Shown here: in pieces, positions 1 to 5,250 of the stretch
How the letters are laid out: every line of letters begins with the position of its first letter
How positions within the stretch are numbered: the stretch's first letter is position 1
NCBI GenBank assembly: GCA_019689515.1
Contig: JADGHI010000082.1
Location: forward strand, 1 to 11,295
Source: Acetobacteraceae bacterium
GTDB taxonomy: Bacteria; Pseudomonadota; Alphaproteobacteria; Acetobacterales; Acetobacteraceae
Reading direction: 5' to 3'
Length of the DNA stretch: 11,295 nt
Notes under the pieces: generated by a model
What the model saw: the letters and a program-made list of their open reading frames with translations, nothing else
Told to the model about the DNA's origin: nothing
Databases searched by the model: none
Program-made: the position numbers and the translations under genes

Positions 1-74
1 AAATACAATGGGCCTGCGTTCCCTCGGGGGCCGGCGCCTAAGGGCGCGCGGCGAGCTTAGCAGGAGGGCGGGCG

Positions 75-94
75 GCGATGTCGCCTCACATCGC
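75..94 (-). terminator. possible terminator hairpin downstream of the amidase gene
   Basis: A perfect 7-bp inverted repeat (GCGATGT at 75-81, ACATCGC at 88-94) with a 6-base loop starts 27 bases past the amidase stop codon. There is no T-run after it on the minus strand, so it is not a textbook intrinsic terminator. It may instead protect the 3' end of the mRNA. The rest of 1-120 shows no gene I can support. Confidence 0.3.
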
Positions 95-120
95 GCACCC
101 GGCGCCCGCCCGCCCGCGGT

Positions 121-1590
121 TCAGGAGGCGACCGACGGCGGCACCGTGCCCAGGCGCGGGTCGATGGGCAGCAGCTTGTCGAGGCTGGTCAGGCGCTCGA
201 ACAGCGCGGCCGCCTGCAGGGCCCGCGCCTCCTGCCGTGGCGGCGCGGCGATCTGCAGGCCCACCGGGCGGCCGTACTGGTCGAAGCCGCAGGGGACCGC
301 GACGGCCGGGCAGCCGGCCAGCGTGATCGAGGCGTTGATCAGCGACGCCGCCATGTAGTTCTCGAGCTTCTTCCCATCCACCATCTCCGGGTGGCGCAGC
401 ATCACGTCGAAGGCCGGCGTGGCGGCACCCGGGGTGATGAACAGGTCGTAGCGCGAGAACAGCGCGGCGACCCGGCGATACCAGGCGGCGCGCTCGCGCT
501 CCGCCCAGGCGAGGCGGCTCGGCGTCGCGGCGAGGCCGCGCTCCGTGTTCCAGATGATGTCGGGCTTGATCAGGTCGCGATGGGTCTGGAGCTGCAGCTC
601 GCGGTCCACGACGAATTGCTGCGAGCGCAGCACCAGGAAGACCTCCTCGAGCGGCCCCAGATCGGGCGCGGCGATCTCGACGGTGCAGCCGAGTTCCTCG
701 AAGCGCCGCACCTCCCGCGCGCAGATTTCCCGCGTCTCACGGTCCACGGCGAGGCCGCCGTTGAAGTTGGGCGTGAAGGCGATGCGCAGCGGCAGCGCCC
801 GTTCGGCCTCCGCGACGGCGCGCGCATAAGGGACCGCGGGCGCGTCGTAGGTCAGCGGATCGAGCGGGTCCCAGCCCGCCATGGTGTCGAGGAACAGCGC
901 GAGGTCCGGCACGTTGCGCGCCATCGGCCCCTGGACCGAGAGCGGGGAGAAGAGGTTGTTGCTCGTCCCGCGCGTCACGCGGCCCGGCGAGGGCCGCAGC
1001 CCGACCACGCCGCAATAGGTCGCAGGCCGCCGCAGCGAGCCGCCATGGTCGGAGCCGTGGGAGAGCCAGCACTCGCCGGTCGCCAGCGCGACCGCGCCGC
1101 CGCCGGTCGAGCCGCCGCAGGTCAGCGAGGTGTTCCACGGGTTGCGCGTGCGGCCGAAGACCTCGTTGAAGGTCGAGCCGCCGGCGCCGAATTCCGGCGT
1201 GTTGGACTTGGCGATGACGATGCCGCCCTTGCGCTCGATGCGCTCCACCAGCGGGTGGGACTTCTCCGGCACGTGGTCCTTGAAGATCGGCGAGCCGTAG
1301 GTGGTGCGCACGCCGGCGACGTCGGTGAGGTCCTTGATCGTCACCGGCAGTCCGGCGAGCCAGCCAGGCTCGCCCTCCGCTTCGCGTGTTCCGGCGGCGC
1401 CGCTCATCAGCCGCTTCGCGTGGTCGCGCGCGCGGTCGAGGCAGAGGGTGGGCAGCGCGTTCACTGCTGGCTCGACCTCGGCGATGCGCGCCGCGGCGGC
1501 GTCAATTAGCTCCAGTGGCGAAACCTCGCCGCGCGTAAGCTTCGCCACCGCCTCGGTCGCCGTGAGGCGGATGAGCGCGTTGTCGGACAT
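121..1590 (-). CDS. amidase (amidase signature family)
   Basis: This encodes a 489-residue serine hydrolase of the amidase signature family, which cleaves C-N amide bonds. The Ser-cisSer-Lys triad is complete: Lys86 in PVTIKDLTDV, cis-Ser161 in CGGSTGGG, and nucleophile Ser185 in GSDHGGSLRRPA. The spacings (75 and 24 residues) equal those of FAAH. The family core continues into CGVVGLRPSPGRV, and the C-terminus carries the usual GRPVGLQIAAP segment. The frame is open back to 1647, but ATG 1590 is chosen because GGAGGA sits about 8 bases upstream and MSDNALIRLTATEAV is a normal family N-terminus. There is no signal peptide, so it is probably cytoplasmic. It is a stand-alone amidase: no gatB or gatC is nearby, and the motif details do not favour GatA. 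The substrate is unknown. It probably shares a transcript with the M20 peptidase gene 132 bp upstream. Confidence 0.9.
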   Translation of the reverse strand: MSDNALIRLTATEAVAKLTRGEVSPLELIDAAAARIAEVEPAVNALPTLCLDRARDHAKRLMSGAAGTREAEGEPGWLAGLPVTIKDLTDVAGVRTTYGSPIFKDHVPEKSHPLVERIERKGGIVIAKSNTPEFGAGGSTFNEVFGRTRNPWNTSLTCGGSTGGGAVALATGECWLSHGSDHGGSLRRPATYCGVVGLRPSPGRVTRGTSNNLFSPLSVQGPMARNVPDLALFLDTMAGWDPLDPLTYDAPAVPYARAVAEAERALPLRIAFTPNFNGGLAVDRETREICAREVRRFEELGCTVEIAAPDLGPLEEVFLVLRSQQFVVDRELQLQTHRDLIKPDIIWNTERGLAATPSRLAWAERERAAWYRRVAALFSRYDLFITPGAATPAFDVMLRHPEMVDGKKLENYMAASLINASITLAGCPAVAVPCGFDQYGRPVGLQIAAPPRQEARALQAAALFERLTSLDKLLPIDPRLGTVPPSVAS

Positions 1591-1676
1591 GCCGGCTTCC
1601 TCCATCAGACTCGGCCGCATTGCAGCCCGGCCCACGGGGCGCGGCAAGCGGTGCGCAGCGTCCGACGGATGTCCGC

Positions 1677-1703
1677 CAGCCCGGCTCCTCGTCGGCCGGG
1701 CTG
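1677..1703 (-). other. 9-bp stem-loop between the M20 peptidase and amidase genes
   Basis: The arms 1677-1685 and 1695-1703 (core AGCCCGGC / GCCGGGCT plus a closing C-G pair) form a perfect 9-bp GC-rich stem with a 9-base loop. It starts 20 bases past the M20 stop codon. No T-run follows on either strand. It could be a weak terminator, an RNA processing site or a 3'-end stabiliser that sets different levels for the two genes. The rest of the 132-bp gap contains only the amidase ribosome binding site (GGAGGA, about 1597-1602 on the minus strand). Confidence 0.35.
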
Positions 1704-1722
1704 TGGTCCAGCCGACGAAGGG

Positions 1723-2868
1723 CTAGTCGCCTAGCGTCTCCAGCAGGGCGCAGAGCGTGGCGCCGCGCGGCGCCAGGTCGGGCCAACGGATGTGCTCGTC
1801 CGGCGCATGCGCGCCCGCACCGGTGCAGCCGAGCCCGTCGAGCGTCGGCACGCCGAGCGCGGCGGTGAAATTCCCGTCCGACCCGCCGCCGCGATAGCCC
1901 TTCGGCAGGTCGTAGCCCTCCGCGGCGGCGAGCGCGCGCGCCTTCTCGTACAGCGCGAGAACCGCCGGGGTCTCGGCGAAGGGCGGGCGGTTCATGCCGC
2001 CGGTGACGGTGATCTCGATGCCCTCCTCCGGGCTGCCGGCCATGCCGAGGATCAGGCGCTCCAGCCGCTCGCCGTCCTCCGCGGTGGCGACGCGGAGGTC
2101 GATCTCGCAGCCCGCCTCGGGCGGGATCACGTTGGGCCGGGTGCCGCCGCGGATCGGGGCGACATTGGTGGTGACGCCGCGGTCGAGGTCCACCAGCGCG
2201 TGGATCTCCAGGATCTTACGCGCCAGCGCCACGACCGCGCTGCGCCCGTCCTCCCAGTTCCCGCCGGAATGCGCGCTGCGGCCGCGCACCTGCATCTCGA
2301 ACCGGCCCACGCCCTTGCGCGCGGTGACACAGGCGCCCGCGGCGCCCGCCGCAGGCTCGGGGATGAGCACGGCGCAGGCGCCGCGCGCCTCGCGCTCGAT
2401 GATGGCGCGGCTGGTCGGGCTGCCCACCTCCTCGTCCGGGGTGAGGAGCAGAACGATCGGGGCGCGCGTCAGCGTCTTCTGCCGCAGGATCTCGCGCACC
2501 GCGTGGAAGGCGAGGAAGCTGCCCGCCTTCATGTCGAAGATGCCCGGGCCGTAGGCGCGGTCCCCCTCCACGCGGAAGGGCATGGAGCGCGCCAGGGTGC
2601 CGTGGTCCCAGACCGTGTCGAGATGGCCGGCCACGACCACCGGGCGGCCCTGTCCGACCCCGGGCGGCGTCCGGGCGATCAAGGTGTCGCCATAGCCGTC
2701 ACGGCCGGGGATTCGCTCGATTGTGGCGCCAACGGCGCGCAGTTCGCCTTCGGCGATGTCCAACAGCCCGTTCACCGCCCTGGCGTCGGTGGTCGGCGTC
2801 TCGTGCTCGACCCAACGGCGCAGTTCCTCGAGCAGGCGTTCGGAAGTGCCGATCGCGGTCCGCGGCAT
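1723..2868 (-). CDS. M20 family zinc metallopeptidase (glutamate carboxypeptidase-like)
   Basis: This encodes a 381-residue M20 peptidase resembling carboxypeptidase G2 and ArgE/DapE-type deacylases, which hydrolyse C-terminal amino acids or N-acyl amino acids with two zinc ions. The family residues are all visible: His82 and Asp84 in GHLDTVW, bridging Asp112 in GIFDMKAG, catalytic Glu146 and ligand Glu147 in TPDEEVGSP, Glu171 in IPEPA, and His354 in GAHAPDEH. The lid/dimerisation domain spans roughly residues 180-290, with the typical RGRSAHSG segment near 195-202. Length is normal for the family. There is no signal peptide, so it is probably cytoplasmic. The start at 2868 has a modest AGGA about 9 bases upstream. 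It is the first gene of a probable two-gene leftward unit with the amidase. The exact substrate cannot be read from sequence. Confidence 0.9.
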   Translation of the reverse strand: MPRTAIGTSERLLEELRRWVEHETPTTDARAVNGLLDIAEGELRAVGATIERIPGRDGYGDTLIARTPPGVGQGRPVVVAGHLDTVWDHGTLARSMPFRVEGDRAYGPGIFDMKAGSFLAFHAVREILRQKTLTRAPIVLLLTPDEEVGSPTSRAIIEREARGACAVLIPEPAAGAAGACVTARKGVGRFEMQVRGRSAHSGGNWEDGRSAVVALARKILEIHALVDLDRGVTTNVAPIRGGTRPNVIPPEAGCEIDLRVATAEDGERLERLILGMAGSPEEGIEITVTGGMNRPPFAETPAVLALYEKARALAAAEGYDLPKGYRGGGSDGNFTAALGVPTLDGLGCTGAGAHAPDEHIRWPDLAPRGATLCALLETLGD

Positions 2869-2983
2869 GGGGTGATTCCTGTTCCGTGACGGGCGGCTTC
2901 TGGCAGGGGGGCTGTGGCTTGTCCATCCGCCCGACCGGATGGTAAGCGAGATTGCCGCAGTGCAGCAAAGGAACCCCCTCGCA
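2869..2983. promoter_or_regulatory. divergent intergenic region, presumed back-to-back promoters
   Basis: This 115-bp gap lies between the leftward M20 gene and the rightward MaoC gene, so promoters for both directions should be here. I see only weak matches: TTGTCC at 2919-2924 with a poor GGTAAG-like -10 near 2941. No clear operator palindrome is visible. The call rests mainly on geometry. Confidence 0.4.
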
Positions 2984-3430
2984 ATGGCCGCGAACGGCCA
3001 CCTCTATTTCGAAGACCTTCAGCTCGGCCAGAGCGCGAGCTTCGCCAAGACCATCACCGAGGCCGACATCCTGCTCTTCGCGGGGGTTTCGGGCGACACC
3101 AATCCGGTCCACATCGACGCCGAGGCGGCGTCGAAGAGCCTGTTCAAGGAACGGATCGCCCACGGGATGCTCAGCGCCTCGCTGATCTCGACCGTGCTCG
3201 GCACGCGGCTGCCCGGCCCGGGAACGATCTACCTGTCGCAGAACCTGAAGTTCCGCGCGCCGGTGCGGATCGGCGCGACGGTGACGGCGACGGTCGAGAT
3301 CACGGGGCTCGATCCCGACAAGAAGCGCGCCACCCTGCGGACCGTCTGCACGGTCGAGGGCAAGCCGGTGATCGAGGGCGACGCGACCGTGATGGTGCCG
3401 TCGCGGAACGGCAACGGATCGGCGGCGTAG
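2984..3430 (+). CDS. MaoC-like (R)-specific enoyl-CoA hydratase
   Basis: This encodes a 148-residue single hot-dog-fold protein of the MaoC/PhaJ type, which hydrates trans-2-enoyl-CoA to (R)-3-hydroxyacyl-CoA. The hydratase-2 motif is present as FAGVSGDTNPVHID, with catalytic Asp38 and His43 at the same 5-residue spacing as in PhaJ. It is followed by the usual IAHGMLSASLIS helix and the NLKFRAPVRIGATV strand. Length fits the family. An upstream ATG at 2939 is in frame but has no ribosome binding site. ATG 2984 is preferred because AAAGGAA lies upstream (2967-2973) and the following sequence matches a normal family N-terminus. Likely roles are fatty-acid metabolism or supply of polyhydroxyalkanoate monomers, but no phaC is nearby to prove it. 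It is the first gene of the rightward series, 13 bp before the LOG-family gene. Confidence 0.88.
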   Translation: MAANGHLYFEDLQLGQSASFAKTITEADILLFAGVSGDTNPVHIDAEAASKSLFKERIAHGMLSASLISTVLGTRLPGPGTIYLSQNLKFRAPVRIGATVTATVEITGLDPDKKRATLRTVCTVEGKPVIEGDATVMVPSRNGNGSAA

Positions 3431-3443
3431 CGCGGGCGCCGAC

Positions 3444-4025
3444 ATGCGACGCGTCTGCGTGTTCTGCGGCTCCGCCGAGGGGCGCCAGCCGGTCTACAGG
3501 GAAACGGCGGCTGCGCTCGGCAGGGCGATCGCGGCGCGCGGGCTCGGCCTGGTCTATGGCGGCGGGGCGGTCGGCCTGATGGGCGTGGTCGCCGAAGCCG
3601 CCATCGCCGCGGGGACAGAGGTGATCGGCATCATCCCCAGCGGCCTGCTGCGCCGCGAGGTCGGGCTGCGCTCCGTGCCCGACCTGCGCGTCGTCGATAC
3701 GATGCACGAGCGCAAGGCGCTGATGGCGGACCTGGCGGACGGGTTCATCGCGCTGCCCGGCGGCTGCGGCACGCTGGAGGAGGCGATCGAGACGCTCACC
3801 TGGACCCAGCTCGGCATCCACGACAAGGGATTGGTGCTGCTCGACGTCGCGGGCTACTGGGGGCGGCTGTTCGCGCTGCTCGACCAGATGGTCGAGGAGG
3901 AATTCATGACACCCGCCACCCGCAGCCTGGCCCTGCGGGCGGAGACGCCGGAGGCAGCCCTGGACGCGCTGGCGACCTTCCGCCCCCCACCGCGCCCGCG
4001 CTGGCTGGGCGAGGAGGAGACGTGA
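3444..4025 (+). CDS. LOG family protein (TIGR00730), nucleoside 5'-monophosphate phosphoribohydrolase
   Basis: This encodes a 193-residue Rossmann-fold protein of the LOG / lysine-decarboxylase-like family. LOG enzymes remove the ribose phosphate from cytokinin nucleotides or other nucleoside monophosphates; older 'lysine decarboxylase' labels are not supported biochemically. Visible motifs are VCVFCGS at 4-10, GGGAVGLMG at 39-47, MHERK at 87-91 (with the conserved Arg90), and PGGCGTLEE at 105-113 with catalytic Glu113. Length is typical. In non-plant-associated bacteria the real substrate is usually AMP or a damaged nucleotide rather than a hormone precursor, which is inference here. The ribosome binding site is weak, so translation may depend on ribosomes leaving the MaoC gene 13 bp upstream. 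Its TGA overlaps the GTG start of ribF. Confidence 0.92.
   Translation: MRRVCVFCGSAEGRQPVYRETAAALGRAIAARGLGLVYGGGAVGLMGVVAEAAIAAGTEVIGIIPSGLLRREVGLRSVPDLRVVDTMHERKALMADLADGFIALPGGCGTLEEAIETLTWTQLGIHDKGLVLLDVAGYWGRLFALLDQMVEEEFMTPATRSLALRAETPEAALDALATFRPPPRPRWLGEEET
4011..4024 (+). promoter_or_regulatory. strong ribosome binding site fixing the ribF GTG start
   Basis: A purine run GAGGAGGAGA at 4011-4020 sits just before GTG 4022. The start shares bases with the LOG stop codon (GTGA, 4022-4025). This decides the ribF start although it is not ATG, and suggests translational coupling. Confidence 0.7.
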
Positions 4026-5014
4026 CCGCCCCCCCGGCGGAGGGCTGCGGCGGCGGTGGAACCTCCTCGGGCCGGCCACAGGTCGTCACCACCTGGGAGG
4101 GCCTGCCGGAGGCGCTGCGCGGGACGACTGTGGCGCTCGGCAATTTCGACGGGGTGCACCGCGGCCACGCGGCCGTGCTGCGGGCGGCGCATGCGGCGCG
4201 GCCGGACCTGCCCCTCGCCGCCCTGACCTTCGAGCCGCATCCGCGCGAGCATTTCCGGCCCGACGACCCGCCCTTCCGCCTGACCCTGGCGGAGACGAAG
4301 GTGGCGCTGCTCGGCGCGCTCGGGGCCCAGGTGGTCTATGTGATCCCCTTCACCGCCGAATTCGCGGCCATGCCGGCGGAGGCCTTCGTCGAGGAGGTGC
4401 TGCACCGGGGGATCGGGGCGAAGCACCTCGCCTGCGGCGTGGATTTCGCCTTCGGCCACCGGCGCGGCGGCGACGTCGCCCTCCTCGCGCGAGAGGCGGA
4501 ACGGCGCGGAATCGGGCTGAGCGCGGTGCCGCACCTCTCGGATGCGGGCGGGCCGATCTCCTCCACCCGCATCCGGCGCGCGCTGCAGGACGGCTACCCG
4601 GAGCGTGCGACGGAGATGCTCGGGCGGCCCTGGGAGGTCCGCGGCCGGGTGGAGCATGGCGACAAGATCGGCCGCACGCTCGGCTGGCCGACGGCCAATA
4701 TGTGGTTCGGGCGGCAATTGGAGCCCGCGCGCGGAGTCTATGCGGTGCGCGTGGTACTGCCGGACGGAACGTTGCGTGACGGCGTGGCGAATGTCGGGCG
4801 GCGGCCGACGCTCGGTGGCGATCCGCAGACGCGGCTGGAGACCCACATCTTCGATTTCGAGGGTGACCTCTACGGGCGGGAAATCGGCGTGCGGCTGGAG
4901 CATTTCCTGCGGCCGGACGCGAAATTCGCCGACCTGGAGGAACTGAAGGACGCCATCGCCGCCGATGCGGAGGAGGCGCGGCGGGTGCTGGCGGCGGGGC
5001 CGTCGCATGGCTGA
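4022..5014 (+). CDS. ribF: bifunctional riboflavin kinase / FAD synthetase
   Basis: RibF phosphorylates riboflavin to FMN and then adenylylates FMN to FAD in the cytoplasm. The 330-residue protein has both domains. The N-terminal FAD synthetase (nucleotidyltransferase) domain shows GNFDGVHRGH at 40-49, TFEPHPREHF at 69-78, and the ISSTRIR signature at 179-185. The C-terminal riboflavin kinase domain shows GRTLGWPTANM at 217-227, GVYAV at 238-242, NVGRRPT at 258-264, and LETHIFDF at 272-279 with the presumed catalytic Glu273. Length is normal. About 20 residues precede the family's usual start, rich in Gly/Pro and probably disordered; the GTG start is kept because of its strong ribosome binding site. 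The ribF-ileS-lspA order is a classic proteobacterial arrangement, also seen in E. coli. A MaoC gene near ribF is, as I recall, common in alphaproteobacteria. Confidence 0.97.
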   Translation: MTAPPAEGCGGGGTSSGRPQVVTTWEGLPEALRGTTVALGNFDGVHRGHAAVLRAAHAARPDLPLAALTFEPHPREHFRPDDPPFRLTLAETKVALLGALGAQVVYVIPFTAEFAAMPAEAFVEEVLHRGIGAKHLACGVDFAFGHRRGGDVALLAREAERRGIGLSAVPHLSDAGGPISSTRIRRALQDGYPERATEMLGRPWEVRGRVEHGDKIGRTLGWPTANMWFGRQLEPARGVYAVRVVLPDGTLRDGVANVGRRPTLGGDPQTRLETHIFDFEGDLYGREIGVRLEHFLRPDAKFADLEELKDAIAADAEEARRVLAAGPSHG

Positions 5015-5027
5015 GGGGGCTCAGGCC

Positions 5028-5059
5028 GCGGCCGGCGACGACCGGACGAGGCCGGCCGC
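5028..5059 (+). terminator. GC-rich hairpin just after ribF, possible terminator
   Basis: The arms 5028-5036 and 5051-5059 (GCGGCCGGC / GCCGGCCGC) make a perfect 9-bp stem with a 14-base loop, starting 13 bases past the ribF stop codon. No T-run follows, so it may only reduce read-through into ileS or protect the ribF mRNA end. Its position between ribF and the ileS promoter fits a boundary between transcripts. Confidence 0.35.
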
Positions 5060-5095
5060 CGACACGCCTTCGCAGCCGCCGCCCCCGGCCGGTGG

Positions 5096-5125
5096 CTTGA
5101 CCCGCGCCCGGCTGGCTCCGCATAT
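5096..5125 (+). promoter_or_regulatory. candidate sigma70 promoter for ileS
   Basis: CTTGAC at 5096-5101 is followed, after an 18-base spacer, by GCATAT at 5120-5125. This resembles the alphaproteobacterial housekeeping pattern (CTTGAC, then a CTATAT-like -10), and is notable in a region otherwise almost free of A and T. Transcription would start near 5132, giving a leader of about 120 bases before ileS. Confidence 0.45.
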
Positions 5126-5132
5126 GAAGGGG

Positions 5133-5180
5133 ATGATCCGGCGGGCGCACTTCCGAATTCCCGGCCCGGTCCTCCGCTGA
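5133..5180 (+). CDS. possible 15-codon leader peptide ahead of ileS
   Basis: ATG 5133 opens a 15-residue frame (MIRRAHFRIPGPVLR) ending at TGA 5178-5180. It begins almost exactly where transcription from the candidate promoter would start, so it could be translated leaderless. Two of its fifteen codons are Ile (ATC 5136, ATT 5157), and its stop codon is the last triplet of the loop of the following hairpin. There is no proper ribosome binding site. The same frame is open further upstream, to an ATG at 5007 overlapping the ribF stop. This is a low-confidence candidate. Confidence 0.15.
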   Translation: MIRRAHFRIPGPVLR

Positions 5181-5189
5181 GGGCCGGGA
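5159..5189 (+). other. 9-bp stem-loop in the ileS leader
   Basis: TCCCGGCCC at 5159-5167 and GGGCCGGGA at 5181-5189 form a perfect 9-bp stem with a 13-base loop, about 60 bases before the ileS start. No T-run follows. It may act in transcription attenuation or mRNA stability. It does not resemble a T-box: no specifier loop or T-box sequence is visible. The rest of 5190-5250 shows nothing beyond a weak GAGGCGG 16-17 bases before ATG 5251. Confidence 0.4.
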
Positions 5190-5250
5190 TCCGATCGACG
5201 CGCGCCACCCCTGACGCCGCCCCTTCCGAGGCGGCCCGAGACCTCCGCCG

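Noticed and set aside
121..1590. Amidase as GatA, the glutamyl-tRNA amidotransferase A subunit
   Set aside because: No gatB or gatC is nearby, and the gene pairs with a peptidase. The core motifs fit a stand-alone amidase at least as well.
391..2889. Plus-strand frames of 372 and 365 codons opposite the amidase and M20 genes
   Set aside because: They are antisense to two genes with intact catalytic motifs. The Arg/Ala-rich low-complexity translations match a GC-driven shadow.
2699..5008. Minus-strand frames of 248, 259 and 384 codons opposite the MaoC, LOG and ribF genes
   Set aside because: The plus-strand genes have full motif sets; the antisense frames show none and have no plausible starts.
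5007..5180. 57-codon frame whose ATG overlaps the ribF stop
   Set aside because: It has a weak ribosome binding site, Ala/Pro-rich sequence and no motif, and it runs through a hairpin and the ileS promoter. Only its last 15 codons are kept, as a leader-peptide candidate.
5015..5250. T-box riboswitch ahead of ileS
   Set aside because: No T-box consensus, specifier loop or terminator with a T-run is visible, and T-boxes are mainly found in Gram-positive bacteria.
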